Notes: generated by a model not told the origin, from the sequence alone. A stretch of 64,000 nt of DNA from Colias croceus (GCF_905220415.1 NC_059543.1:4216001-4280000); one strand, 5' to 3'; counted from the first letter of the stretch, positions 33,217 through 46,595 are shown. A program made the numbers and translations.

Positions 33217-33737
33217 TGGGCTTTGATGTATACTTGTACTGAATATAGATACGTAATGATAGAAGATATGGAACTGATATAATTGTATAATCTTCAGACT
33301 ACACCTATTCTGTGAAATTAATCTAGGCTTTATCGAGGTTCAAAGCTAAACATATTACATGAAATTGCGCTATAACATGTATAGACCGTACCTAACAAGA
33401 TTACGTATTGTGAGTCTGATATATCTAATGGTCTTTAATATTGAAACATGCTAACTCAGCTCAAGTACTATTAATAATTTAGATATCTATTAAAATTGTT
33501 ATGGAATCGTCATAATATATCTAAAAATACAATAGCCATAAATAAGCCAAGCCATAATAAATATTTGGTTACATGGGAATTACTCATGGAGTAACGACAT
33601 TGAAAGTTGTGAGACATATTAAAATCAAAATCAATGTCATCCCCAAATAGCTATTGTGAAATATAGCAGGGGTTCTCTTTTTAACTGACGTAAGACGTTC
33701 CAAATAACGAAGGAGTTTCTCAAATCATAGCATTTTT

Positions 33738-33997
33738 AACCGACTTCAAAAAAAAAGAGGAGGTTATCAATTCGGCCGGTATTTTTTTTTTATGTATGTA
33801 CACCGATTACTCTGAGGTTTCTGAACCGATTTACGTGATTTTTTTTTTTGGTCGATGCGGGATGGTGTCGAATTGGTCCCATAAAAATTTTATTCGGATA
33901 GGCCCAGTAGTTTTTATTTTATGAGCATTTTTGTCTGTAGGTATTTGTAAATTTTGCAAGTGCAAGTTTGAAGTCGGTTGTTTTTAACGCAGTTATG
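33738..33997 (+). repeat. Full-length AACCGACTTCAAA family element
   Basis: It runs from AACCGACTTCAAA to TTTGAAGTCGGTT (to 33979), followed by the GTTTTTAACGCAGTTA segment that also follows the copy at 59644. It is about 240 bp and non-coding. This is a reference copy for the fold-back pair at 5963. Confidence 0.75.
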
Positions 33998-35102
33998 TCA
34001 TTACAAGAACCTTTAGAGCTTTTTGATATCTATTAATACCTATACATATTATTAAAGGTACCTATGCAAAATGCAAAATAAGATGAAGTGGGTCTTAATT
34101 TCTCCACATTATAACGATCATTACCTATACTTATATTGTAATAAATAACATTATTAATAAACATATAACATCATTAAAAATCATATCTATAGATAGGCAG
34201 TTAAATTCGGCGCCCCCTATAGGAAATTCGTCTAAATTGGGAGTATTCGCTAATCAGTTATCCGGATTTGGAGGCAGTTGCACGCAAATTAATGGCATGT
34301 CACAAGCAGATTTCACTGCAGGGAGCCGTGTAGAGGCGATCGCGATCCATAAGGATTATGTTGAAACGATAAGGTAGGGTAGACGAAAAAACAACGGGTG
34401 GTACAAATTGTAGGACGTAGGTATTTCCGTTGTTAGTCGTAGTTTTATACTGGTCATAATATGGAAATACACGAAGAATATTGCTCAATATTGAAAGAGC
34501 TTGTTTGTATTTTTTTTGCAAGTCGGCTTTGCAATGTTCTCGCGGCGTTTTTATTATGTTTACACTTTTATTAGGGAACTAGTAACTTTTTAGATTCAAA
34601 AAAATGAAAAAAATAAAACCAACATACAATTTCAAAAATCTCCACTTCTACCTTTTTTGTCGCTTTCCTTAATAAGGTTATAGTTACACTAAAATAATAC
34701 ATTACGTGATTACAGTACATTAACAGAACTGAAGCATGTACGGTGTACCTATCCTAATCATGATCAAAATTTTATTTAAATACCTACTGGAGGGAGTACA
34801 GGATATCGCTGCCTGTTCTGACTTTCGCCCTAAATCACCCAAAGGGTGTTGCCTAGCGAAATATCGTCGGCATTCCTCTATCAAGATAATCTGGGCCCAG
34901 TTTGTCACGATCGACGCGTCTTACAAATTCCGACCTCTATCGATGTCATCTTGTAATAACGAATTGGAATGTGATTTCGCAATCCGTTCAGCGGATTTGT
35001 CTTTAACTGGATTATTTATTTTTCAGCTATTAATTATCTGTTAAATATCAATTATGTAAGCTAACCTATCGAGTTCCTATAATAAATGTCCAAGTTTTAT
35101 GT
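33998..35102. other. Intergenic stretch, no supported gene
   Basis: Open frames of 60-100 codons occur on both strands at 34720-35044. The minus-strand one contains a TNWAQIILIEECRRYFARQ stretch. I cannot tie either to a gene with confidence; repeat origin is plausible. Confidence 0.3.
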
Positions 35103-38100
35103 ATGTATTAGTGCCGTGTGGTGCCGGCCTAGAATAGCACTACCCCATCTCTACCCGTGGGTGTCGTAAAAGGCGACTAAGGGTTAACTACATGCAAACG
35201 GGCAGCAGCGTTATGCATGATCTCCCCCACCATCAACTGCGCTCGCCAACCCGCCTGCCAAGCGTGGCGAGTATTGGCATTCTTTCCCCCCAAAAAGATA
35301 CACATAAAAACACATGAATAGTGCAACAACAACCAGGCCCCTAGTACCCGGCAGCTCCGCTATTCCTGGCTACGGTAGCGGCCATGGTAACGGCGGGGCA
35401 AGGGGTGCTAAGAATCACCGGAAGCGATCCGGCTACCACTCCCGACGACCCCTGGCCCTGGTAACATACAACGCACGCACGTTGAGGACGGACGAAAAGA
35501 TTGTTGAGCTGGAAGAAGAATTGAGTAAGTTACGCTGGGATGTCATAGGGTTATCAGAAGTCCGAAGACAGGGGGAGGACACGATAACGTTGACATCCGG
35601 TAATTTATTCTTCTACCGGGAGGGCGACCAACAGTCCCAAGGTGGAATAGGGTTTATCGTTCGCAGACCCCTCATTAACAACATCATATCCATCGAAAGT
35701 GTGTCGAGCAGGGTAGCGTACCTGATCCTCAAAATATCTGATAGATATTCTTTAAAGGTGATTCAGGTCTACGCTCCGACCTCGGCACACTCAGATGAAG
35801 ATGTGGAGGTAATGTATGAGGACATCAGTAAAGCCATACACACCTCGAAAACACATTTCAATGTTGTGATGGGGGATTTCAACACGAAACTGGGCAAAAG
35901 AGGCGATGATGAGTTGAGAGTGGGGCAATTTGGATTTGGGCAGCGCAACCCGAGGGGCCAGAGGCTCGCTGAGTTTCTGGAGAAAGAAGGACTCTTCATG
36001 ATGATTTCCTTTTTCAGAAATCTCCGCATAGGAAGTGGACCTGGATAAGCCCCGACGGTAAAACGAGGAATGAGATTGACTTTATCATGACTACAAAGAG
36101 ACATATATTCAATGATGTTTCTGTGATCAACAGTGATCAAACTCGAAAGGTCTCGCTTGATTAAGTCAACTCTTCGACCGTTCCGCACCCTAATTCAGAA
36201 CCCCGAAGGCTTTCAACTCGAGCTCCAAAATCGCTTCGCTTGCCTAGGCGATGACGTATCTGTGGACGATATGAACAACAGGCTTATCGAAACGATTCGT
36301 ACGGTAGGGTTGCATCACTGCAAGATTCCCCGTAAGAATCGAACACAAAAACTTTCCGACCATACCCTCAAGCTCCTGGCAGAGCGACGCTCTTTGCTAC
36401 TGAATACTTCCGATGAAGCGAAGTCATATAGGCAGCTCAATAGACGAATTACAAAGTCCTTGCGACACGATATCCGCTCCTTCAATACAAAAAACATTGA
36501 AGAAGCGATACAGCGAAATAAAGGCTCAAAAGTGTTCGCAAGAGATGGATCTATTGGGCAAAGCCGGTTGACTAAGCTGAAGACGGATAGTGGCAAAATT
36601 GTGTCGTCTCAACCGGAGCTACTAGGCGAGGTCGAGAAGTTTTATGGACGCCTTTACACCTCCATTGCTAAGCCTGTTGCGAGTCCGGCGAAAGATCCTA
36701 GAGCCCGACTAACCCGACATTACACCGAAGATATCCCGGACATCAGCCTGTACGAGATTAAAATGGCTCTCAAACAGCTTAAGAACAACAAGGCGCCGGG
36801 TGAGGATGGAATCACATCTGAGCTTCTGAGAGCGGGTGGCACACCAATCCTCAGAGTGCTACAGAGGTTATTCACTTCCACCTTACTCGAGGGCACTGCG
36901 CCAAAAGCATGAAGCAGCAGTATGGTTGTCCTCTTCTTCAAAAAGGGAGACAAAACCCTGTTGAAGAACTACAGGCCAATATCACTGCTGAGCCATGTTT
37001 ATAAGCTGTTTTCGAGAGTCATTACGAATCGTCTCGAACGCAGGCTTGATGACTTCCAGCCTCCCGAACAAGCCGGTTTCCGAAGAGGCTTTAGCACCAT
37101 GGACCACATACATACGCTGCGGCAGATTATACAGAAGACGGAGGAGTATAATCTGCCATTATGCTTGGCGTTTGTGGACTATGAAAAAGCCTTTGATTCG
37201 ATCGAGACTTGGGCCGTATTGAGGTCTCTTCAGCGTTGCCGCATTGACTATCGGTATATCGAAGTGTTGAGAAGTTTGTATGAAAACGCCACTATGTCAG
37301 TCCGGGTTCAGGAGCATTGCACAAAGGCAATTCCTCTGCAGCGCGGGGTCCGACAAGGAGATGTTATTTCTCCGAAACTGTTTACCGCTGCTTTGGAAGA
37401 TGTCTTCAAGCTCCTGGACTGGCAAGAACTTGGCATTAATGTTAATGGCGAGTACATCTCTCACCTTCGATTTGCCGACGATATCGTAGTCATGGCAGAA
37501 TCCCTGGAAGACCTCAATACAATGCTCGGTGGCCTCTACAGAGTTTCACAACAAGTGAGCCTTAGCATGAACATGGATAAGACGAAAATCATGTCAAATG
37601 TCCATGTTGTGCCCACTCCGGTATCAGTTGGAAACTCTATTCTCGAAGTTGTTGACGAATACGTTTACCTGGGACAAAGCGTCCAATTAGGTAAGTCCAA
37701 TTTCGGGAAAGAGGTCAATCGTCGAATCCGACTCGGCTGGGCAGCGTTCGGGAAACTACGCAACATCTTTTCGTCCAAAATCCCTCAGTGCCTGAAGACG
37801 AAAGTCTTCGAGCAGTGTGTGTTACCGGTGTTGACTTATGGATCTGAGACGTGGTCGCTAACCGCGGGCATGGTGCACAAGCTTCGCGTTGCTCAATGAG
37901 CTATGGAACGGGCTATGCTCGGGGTTTCTTTGCGTGATCGAATCAGAAATGAGGAGATCCGCAAAAGAACTAAAGTGACCGACATAGCCCACCGTATTAG
38001 TAAGTTGAAGTGGCGCTGGGCTGGGCATATAGTCCGCAGAACCGATGGCCGCTGGGGAAAAAAGGTTCTAGAGTGGCGACCACGTACAGGACGTCGCAGT

Positions 38101-38270
38101 GTGGGACGGCCTTCAACGAGGTGGACAGACGACCTGATCAAAGTGGCGGGGAGCCGCTGGATTCAGGCCGCTGGTGATCGGTCGTTTTGGAAATCTTTGG
38201 GGGAGGCCTATGTCCTGCAGTGGACGTCTTGAAAGGCTGGAATGATGATGATGATGATGATGATGTATTA
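35103..38270 (+). mobile_element. Near full-length RTE-type non-LTR retrotransposon
   Basis: The element spans 35111-38262. The GC-rich 5' leader (GTGCCGTGTGGTGCCGGC...) is followed by endonuclease and reverse transcriptase regions and a 3' ATG/TGA trinucleotide run (about 38241-38265), as is usual for RTE elements. ATGTATTA at 35103-35110 and 38263-38270 is the likely target duplication, although the right copy merges with the tail. The length of about 3.15 kb fits a complete RTE. Confidence 0.85.
35314..38232 (+). pseudogene. RTE polyprotein (AP endonuclease + reverse transcriptase), disrupted
   Basis: From ATG 35314 the frame encodes an apurinic-type endonuclease (LVTYNARTLRTDEK, IGLSEVRRQG, VYAPTSAHSD, VVMGDFNTKLG). 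The frame shifts near 36015, after which WTWISPDGKTRNEIDFIM continues the endonuclease. A further break near 36130, with some sequence apparently lost, leads to 36133-36912 (KQLKNNKAPGEDGI). TGA at 36910, 37897 and finally 38230 divide the rest. The second block holds the RT core (NYRPISLLSHVYKLF, PLQRGVRQGDVISP, FADDIVVMA), and the last has the RTE C-terminal HIVRRTDGRW motif. The first two stops look like single-base changes in otherwise good frames, so the copy is fairly young but inactive. It would nick DNA and reverse transcribe its own RNA. Confidence 0.85.
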
Positions 38271-39780
38271 GAAACTTCTATCTTAATCTAAGTATGAAAC
38301 GGGTTGTACGAGTCATCGTAGTATTTTTTTAAACACGATAATTTCAAATGTATTCAATAGATAAAACTATAGGAATTAATTATTTTACATAGAAACAGAA
38401 CAGAAAAGACTAACAAGACGATGTCATTCTCCTGGATATTTTAAATAAAGTTCACAAGATGTAGAAGTAGACTAAAATATAGTAAGTAGGTTTATTTAAA
38501 AAGAGGTAGATGTTTATAGAAGCCTTTTAAGTTGTACCAAAGAGATAAGTGTTTCCTGTAATACGCCTTATAACACTATACCAGTGATCCCTTGATAAAG
38601 TTTGAATGAATGCCGTAGTTTCAATCTTGTTTTCCCTATTAAGTTCAAACTTGGGTAAATCTCTTAGCAACGATTTTCAGTTCTTCGTCAATTAGCAAAA
38701 TTAAGCTTAAAATTTTGTATCTATACTTCGAAAAAAGGAAAAAAATACAGGACAGTTATTTCAAAAATCAGCTAGTCTCTTGTACTTGAATATATAATTT
38801 TAGCAACACTAGAATCTCCAGACTCTAGTAAGTAAACTCCAAAAATTCAATTTCATAAAAATAGGTACTGGATTCTTATGAAATTTCCTTGTTTAGGTAA
38901 ATCATATATCAAAGTTTTTAGTTTTATTCTAATAATATATCTATTGTGAAATTTTGGTATTAGATACATTTAAAAAAAGCTTTACGTAAGTAGGAACATG
39001 TTTTCGCTTTCATTGTTTGGCACATTGTGTGTAATTTAATGTGGTCAACGGAAAAGGGCTATTTAATTTTCAACTCAAGAAAACCTTTGTCATTGTTTAT
39101 TTTTATCTCATTGTACATAACCAAATAATTGTTCACTGTCTTAATTAAGATTGGTTTAAACTAATGAAATCATCTGATTCAATTAAAACCTGAAACTATT
39201 AAAGCCAATAAAAAATATATGATTGCTCTTCTAAACAATATCTAACTGCCTCACTTAAGGCAATTACGTGGTTCAAGGACCTTGATGATTCTGTCACTAC
39301 ATTTGAATTTGTTTTTTTAACCGCCCTCTATAATATATATTGTTGTTGAAGTAAAAGTGACCAAAGATTAAAAGTATAGAAATGTCAATATATTACAATT
39401 TATGAAGAACTAGTTTTTGCCTAATATACGTTTTCTCTCAGATGTATCAAATTTTATTCACGGTAAGCATTGTGTATGTTTGTTTTGTTCCTTCTTAGCC
39501 AGCATTGACTCTACTAATCACATATTCTTTAGGCCCGATGTAATACCACAGTATTACGGTATTACAATAATATTATTTCCTACAGTAAGGTAACGCCTAA
39601 GATGTCGTGCGATGCCGCCTCCAGTGTAGGTACTTACGCTGCCACACGAAAATATGCTAGGGTTGCAACAAATGGGAAATAAAACAATTGTGATTATTAC
39701 TATTATGATGTAATCATTTATGTATATGTACATTTAAAATAATTTCCATTAATGATGTAATTATTTGTTCATATATATAT
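38271..39780. other. Intergenic stretch, no gene seen
   Basis: AT-rich DNA with a short (AT)n run at 39771-39782. No element ends were recognised. Confidence 0.4.
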
Positions 39781-39783
39781 ATA

Positions 39784-39992
39784 ACTAGCTTTCGACCCGC
39801 GGCCAAAGAAAAACCCGCATAGTTCCCGTTCCCGTAGGATTTCCGGGATAAAACGTATCCTATGTAAAAAGTAGCCTATGTCCTTTCTCGGGTATCAAAT
39901 TATCTTCATGCAAATTGGTTCAGTAGTTAAGGCGTGATTGAGTAACAGACAGACAGACAGAGTTACTTTCGCATTTATAATATTAGTATGGA
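39784..39992 (-). mobile_element. Helitron-like short element
   Basis: On the minus strand it starts TCCATACTAATATTATAAAT and ends in GGTCGAAAGCTAG, followed by T. TC...CTAG with a T after it fits Helitron ends. The CAGACAGACAGA run and the word GTAACTCTGTCTG recur in the copy at 61823-62007. Confidence 0.6.
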
Positions 39993-41440
39993 AGTATGGA
40001 TTACATATATTGCACTACTAAATATTTACGTGACACTTTATTTTTGGATGTTCATTATAAAATTTTACTAAGTAGTTAATGCATTGCATTGGGAAGAACA
40101 ATCTGATAAGAAAATAATGAGGACAACATAATTATTATCCATAGCTTTTATTTAAATTCTACAGATACAATTAATACAATCTTTCTTAAATATTGTTTCC
40201 TTCTGGGAACTTTCCTACGTTGTAGATTTACATCCGTAAATGAAACAGTTTGTGCGCGCCATTATAGAATATAGTACATTATATAATAGTAAGTATTGAT
40301 AATAAAATTATTACACGAAAAAATGTATCTTGAACATCTTTGTTGAATTGAATAATAATAAAAAAAATCTGGGTTAATTCACACAGCACCACCCAACATT
40401 GTGTTTACCACCTAAATTAAACACCTTTTTTTAATTACATATACCTACATGTTATAGCACCTTAGACACGCAACATGATTTTGTTATGAAGAAATCATAT
40501 CCAGGACCTTCTGCGTAGGTGGCAATGTTACTTTCTATCAGGCCTGTTATTGTTATATCATATAATTATTTACCTAATAAATCACATGAATGTTAGCACA
40601 TCACTACTACTCCTCACTAAAAGTAGGTATAATTATTGGGACCATACGAGTATAATGATTGGCCCTGCCAATCGCCTTAAAAGTACAATAATTGGCCCTG
40701 CCAAAATTTGGATGCAGACTCACTATCACCATAATATGGCTTTTTATGAATAGAACTTTTAATACACGTCTTATAAAGTCCAAAATCTAACATCGATAAT
40801 TGTTAAACTATTATCTATTCATTGGCCCCCGTGCCAAAAAACTGTACTTTCATACAAAACATGGGCATAGCCATTGGCACCCCAAGAACTCAAAAATCAA
40901 TAGATTTTATGACAAATTTTGCTTTAAAACTGTAATATAATAACTCATTAACAAGTACAAACAACACAACAATCATTTATTAATCTAGTAACAAAGAAAA
41001 ACAACCTACAAACTTAGCCAGTATGAGCAAAATTTGTTAAAAAATCACGATAAAGTTGTTGCGCTCGGAACCACGACAGAAAAGATTTTTTTTCTCAGTG
41101 TTACCAGTTATTAAAATTCATAACTACCATTTTAGTGTTGCTAATAAATAATGAGGGCATTATTTGGTAAATTATATTTTTGGTTATTAGTCAGCGAACC
41201 TTAATAATTGCATATTAAACCTCAAAGTGCCAATCACTGGGGGGGTGCCAAGGTTAGTACCCGTTACCCTACTATTAAAATTAACAAAATGAATTTTTAA
41301 AGTTCCCAGTAATCTTCTGGAATCAATTTCAATAAAATAAAAAAATAAATAAAAATAATATCAAATATGAAGATGATCTATAAAATGGAATGCGCTATGT
41401 TTACGTGAGCGTGATGTTTCCGCGAACCACGTTGCGACGT
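39993..41440. other. Intergenic stretch with iterated TTGGCC/GCCAA motifs
   Basis: No gene is seen. Between 40638 and 41255 about six copies of a motif such as ATTGGCCCTGCCAA, GTGCCAA or ATTGGCACC occur on both strands; see findings. Confidence 0.45.
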
Positions 41441-41590
41441 TAGATACCTAAATTTGAGTTACGCAGATATGTGACAGCGTCCTTCAGCTTTCTAGGTATC
41501 ACTGTTTATGAGATACAGCCTGGAGACAGACAGACAACGAAGTCTCAGTAATAGGGTCCCGTTTTACCCTTCGGTACGGAACCCTAAAAA
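41440..41590 (+). repeat. Dispersed repeat ending TACGGAACCCTAAAAA
   Basis: GACAGACAGACAACGAAGTC, then AATAGGGTCCCGTTTTACCC and TACGGAACCCTAAAAA. From memory this word order is frequent in lepidopteran genomes; the family class is not certain. Confidence 0.5.
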
Positions 41591-41599
41591 CGAACTGTT

Positions 41600-41662
41600 A
41601 GAGCGGCCGTACACGGGCAGCTCGAGCAGTTAACGGCTGAGCGACGTACACGGACGGAAAAT
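41600..41662. repeat. Truncated copy of the CGGCCGTACACGG MITE
   Basis: GAGCGGCCGTACACGGGCAG followed by CTCGAGCAGTTAACGGCTGA matches the end of the element at 49642-50064 (reverse complement of its right end). The rest is missing. Confidence 0.6.
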
Positions 41663-42172
41663 TGTCATAGTCATTTAGTTCTCCAAGAATCCTTTTATAT
41701 ACATAACCCCAAACATGATGGATTTAAGTGTGAGATTTCAACATTTACCCTGGCAGCTCACCCTAAGGTATGTTTTCAACTTCCTTCAATCAATTTTCTC
41801 ATAATAGCTAAGCTTGTGGGATGTTCAAGAAAATTACCCTGACCCTGACACTCATGTGCGATGTTACTATTATAAATATCGTAGCTATTGAGAAATGTTA
41901 CCGTGAGGGACTGTATTGCTCACATGTGGTGGAGGCTTCCACCCTATTAATGCTGGGGTTGGTGAAGAAAGAAAGCCCGAATGTCGCTTTTCACTGCGCG
42001 AGAAGCTCCCTACTGCTGCCTCGAACTGTGTTGTGTCGTGTGTGTTTTTGGCAAATTAATGTCGCTACTACGTTTTGTGCGCGCGGTAGGAAAACTTCCG
42101 TGCAGTAACCATTTATTTTACAAAACTGTATACATTAATGTCTTATATCTATTTACTTATATACTATTTATT

Positions 42173-42577
42173 TATACAGGGTTAGTTTTCAATGACCGGC
42201 CAAATTTTCAGAAATGGTTCAGAATCAATAACATTTTAGATCTAATGAAAAAAAAAACGTTTTTTTTTTTTTAAATTAGATTTCATTCCTGTCCGCCACT
42301 AAAAAGCGAACGTGTGGACATTACAAATGCACAATTCAGTTCAACAACCTAGATAGGTAGAAGTTAGCACACACATAAATTTGGCGATGCGCGCACGCAC
42401 ACAAGTGCATTGATTCTGGCGGTGTTTACGATTTAGGAAATTTTTAAGACATTTTCAAATGAATGCTATTATTTTTATTTTATTTTATTCGACAATAATG
42501 TTTCAAATGTACCTTTAGTTTAATATCTAGATCTTAATTTTAAATTTTGGCTGGTCATTGAAAACTAACCCTGTATA
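42173..42577. repeat. TACAGGGTTA MITE with TA target site
   Basis: The ends TACAGGGTTAGTTTTCAATG and CATTGAAAACTAACCCTGTA are inverted copies extending about 35 nt, with TA on each side. No coding capacity. TA duplication suggests a Tc1/mariner-type mobiliser. The short element at 7393 shares the outer 10 bp. Confidence 0.75.
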
Positions 42578-44089
42578 CTATTTACTTATATCTAAATAAT
42601 CACACCAATAATCAGAATCTTTATTATCATAAATAAACTATAAACTATACGAACGTTTACTATTTACTAACACAAACTGTTTTTCTTAGGTATATATTAT
42701 CGCGAATAACAAACATAACATAACAAAATTAGACTTATTACAATCAATATAGCTTCTTACAACTAGTTATAATTATAACACACATATTATAAACGACTAA
42801 ATTTGCTACGTAAAGAAATTGAATACAAATAACTAAACTTATATTATGCAAACGAATTAAACATATTAAATGAATCTAAACTTATTATAACTTTATACAT
42901 ACATTACTAAATCGATCAGTCTTGTCGCGAACAGTTACTTACCAATTATTTTGGAGATCTCGTCCACGCTTCACTTTAGATTTATTTTTGTATTTAGGCA
43001 TCTTTATTCTTTGACGTGCTTGAAAAACAAAAACTAAATTTTATATATTTACAACCGTATTTATGTAGTTTATTTTGTGTAAATCTTTATGTCCGGGCTG
43101 TTTAAAAAGTGGTTTAATTTAATTAAAAAATTAAATTATTGAATTTAAGCATTATTTTGCAAAAAAAACCGCACGTACAGTCCCCCGTCCGAGTCGAACT
43201 GACACCGTCAAATTTCGTCGAAAATATGCAATAGAGATGAGGTTTTATGTGGGTTTTATTATAAATTCGAGTTTTTTCTTGATAATTTAACGATCATAAT
43301 GAAAATTGAAAAAATAAAGAATACAAATTGTTACAAATATCATAACATATTTTTTGGTATAAATTTCATGTATAAATATGTAGCCGTTTTCCTAACAAAA
43401 TGCGTTTTATGTTCGAAAAGGGGTTGATTTGTATGTATTTTTTTATGTTTAGGCCGTTCTAAAATGAAAAATAAACAATATACTTTGTTAATTATATCCT
43501 TGAGTATCACATATATTTTTTTTAAGACAATCGTACCAACAGTTTTCTCAACAAAATTCAATATGTATAAGGTGTTTTTCGGTTTTGACCATAGTGATTA
43601 CCTTAACTTATTTCTGCGGTTCAGTTTTCAAAATAATAATATTATGAATTAAATATTTAATTTTAGTTCTAGGGATGCTGGAGTCAATAACAAGGGAGTG
43701 AATAGGTTAATTTTTAAGTTAAAAGGAAACACTTTACGGGAACAAACCTTTTCAATTTAATATTTAGACCCTTTAAAAGCCTTCCTTCGGGCATTATTAG
43801 TTATTACAGCTGTAAACACCGTTTTGCTTTTAAATGATATTTGAGGCTTAAATCCAAGACTATTTTTATTCATTTTTGTTAAAACATTGTTCAATTAGGA
43901 GTATTACCTAATTATCTAAATTATTGTCCTTAACATTATAGGTACCTAATTTATAAAAAAAACCTTTGAAAAGATTTGTAGATAGTGTGTAAATTAGATA
44001 AATTAAAAAGTTCTTGATATCCGATATAGAGATAATTTGGGTTATAAATTTAAACATAGAGAGATGGATCGCTATTAGAAACGGTTAGG
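42578..44089. other. Intergenic stretch, no gene seen
   Basis: AT-rich DNA with random short frames. No element ends were recognised. Confidence 0.4.
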
Positions 44090-44310
44090 TATATTTTGTT
44101 ATCACTACATAGTATAAAACATAGTCGTTTTCTCTGTCTCTATATCCCTTTGTATGCTTAAATCTTTAAAACTACGCAATGGATTATGATGCGTTTTTTT
44201 TAATACCTAGATAGAGTTACTTAAAGAGATAGAGTGATTCAAGAGGAAGGTTTTAGTACATAATTCATTAGGTTTTAGACAAATCGGGCAAACCGCGGGC
44301 GGGAAGATAA
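44090..44310 (+). repeat. Helitron-like fragment (copy also at 60350)
   Basis: ACTACATAGTATAAAACATAG, then CTTTGTATGCTTAAATCTTT and a GCGGGCGG end. It is near-identical in order to 60350-60530. Confidence 0.55.
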
Positions 44311-45178
44311 TATTTTATAAACGGTTCTGAGCTTTATTCGTTCTGGAAAAATAAATAAACATATTCATAGTTTGCTTCACGTTGCATAAAATACATTTTA
44401 CTTTTCAGCAAACGTTCCAATAACACGAAACAAATTAATGTTTGGTGGCGACGCGTCGGCATCCCCTTTGAAAGAATCAATTTTATTATTTCGTCAAAAG
44501 CTTACACTGAAGGTATGCAGGTGACAGTGATGAATTAAAATTTACAACGCTGTAATAACGTTGTTAGGCTAAAAGCAATAAGCACTTTGAAATGAGGTGT
44601 TATCAAAATACCCTTTCACATTTTATTTTAACGAAACACAAATAAATTTATTGATGTTTCGCAACAATTTAGAATAATAATGACCCGTAAACGTGACGTT
44701 TCGGGAGCCACAGAGATTATGTCCGTCACTTTTAAATAGATTAGCCTAATTAAACCGTGTTTTTATGCTTTAGATATTAATTTTATTTAAGACACGACGT
44801 GATATTAATGATACAGAATCTTTAAATAATCGTTATCACAAGATCTTTATAGCATTTTGATTATTTTTTTATTTTTATTATTTTACTCGATAAAATTCAA
44901 AATGTACATTTGAATGCAAAATATTAAAATAATGTCATTTGGTATAAAAATTATTCAGAAGGAGACAAAGAAGTTTGGAACTCGGGACAGTCCATTTACT
45001 ATGAAGAGCCCATTTAAAGATAACGTTCAAGACATTTTAACAACATTCTTCTTAAACATAAAAATGTTTCATTGCGTATTCCCCTTTGCATACACTTTAT
45101 TTTGAAAGATAAAGCTGGTTCTACACTCGTGTGTCATTTTATATTTTATAATAATAAATCAATGTATGTTGTAGTACG
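44311..45178. other. Intergenic stretch, no gene seen
   Basis: AT-rich DNA; nothing supported. Confidence 0.4.
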
Positions 45179-46275
45179 GGAGCTAGCAACGTTTAAAAAA
45201 AAGTCATTTTAGTATAGTTGGGTTTTTGATATACTGTTTCTCTTGCTATTTCGGTTAGAGTCCGGGCTGTCTGGCTGGCCGGAGTGGTTGCGTTTATTAG
45301 TGCGCATCTTATCTGCACAGGAAAATATCCTTAATTTAAAGTCATTTTTTAACGCGTAATTTTTAATCTTTTGCCTTTAGATAGATCCATCAGACATAAT
45401 TTTTTTATTGCAAGACGTTTTTTTCGTTGTAAAATAGGTGCCATACGCAATTTTTATTTCAAAATAACTAAAATGTCATCGAAATAAGTGAAATTACATC
45501 AACATGAGTCCGCTTAAAAGGTAAGTAATAACTTTATTATTTATATTATATTATCCTTTTTTAATACTTAGATTGAATAATTAGTAAACTAATATTTTTA
45601 TTAGATGGTTTCATATTTATTACACTTTTGGGTATAATTATATGAATTTGATGATATTTGTATTTTCTAGTGTTTGATTTTACGCGAGTATTATACATTT
45701 TGAAATTAAAGACTTGGGAAAATAATACAATGAATAAATCGCGTTTAAAATCCGTTAAAAAGTCTTTAATTTCTTGATGAAATTTGGTTTTTATCAAGTT
45801 TACATTAAGGTCCTATTTGAGGTTCGTTGGGAAAAAGGAGGCGATATGGTAGATTGTTGCAAAAAAACTGTAAATAGTTAAATGATATTCATTTAACTTA
45901 ATTATATAGTATAAGTAACACAGGGATTACTTATCCTTCACTGGGACTCATGTTGATGGAATTTCACTTATTTCGATGATATTTTAATTATTTTGAAATA
46001 TAAATTGCGTCTGGCACCTATTTAACAACGAAAAAAACGTCTTGCAATAAAAAATGTATGTCTAATGAATCTATCTAAAGGCAAAACATTAAAAATTACG
46101 CGTTAAAAAATGACTTTAAATTAAGGATTTTTTCCTGTGCAGATAAGATGCGCACTATTAAACGCAACCACTGCGGCCAGCCAGACAGCCCGGACTGTAA
46201 CCGAAATAGCAAGAGGAACAGCATATCAAAGAACCAACTATACTAAAATGCTCACTTGTCAACGTTGCTACCTCC
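45179..46275. repeat. Long-terminal-inverted-repeat element (1.1 kb)
   Basis: Arms 45179-45511 and 45944-46275 are inverted copies of about 330 nt at high identity, with outer ends GGAGCTAGCAACGTT and AACGTTGCTACCTCC. The centre is about 430 nt, unique and non-coding. No clear target duplication was identified. Confidence 0.8.
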
Positions 46276-46523
46276 TAGAATATTGAGTTCGTGTACGACG
46301 TACCTACGTCTGTCGATTTCAGTGGTCGATTTAAAGAGGATCTAGACTAAAAATATACTCCCACCGGCTTTTCAAGTGCTATCAAATTTCTATGAAGGCT
46401 TTGTTTAAATTATATGGGATGAGCTTAATTTTTGAAAAAAATATTTGATTACAGTTGAAAATGCTAAAAAATAATAACGTAAGTAGATAGCTACAATTTG
46501 GCTACAATTGAATAAAAGTATTC

Positions 46524-46595
46524 TCATCATCATCATCATCATAATATTATGTCCCCACTGCTGGGACACGTGCCTCCCTTAAGGGATTTTTATAA
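46524..46595 (-). repeat. RTE-type 3' tail (minus) with CAT microsatellite
   Basis: TCATCATCATCATCATCATAATA is followed by GTCCCCACTGCTGGGACACG. Read on the minus strand this is a LINE/SINE 3' end finishing in (GAT)n, comparable to the tail of the RTE at 38241. Confidence 0.5.

Noticed and set aside
34720..35044. Open frames on both strands with an EECRRYF stretch
   Set aside because: No gene context or splice sites; it could be part of a repeat, so no gene was called.
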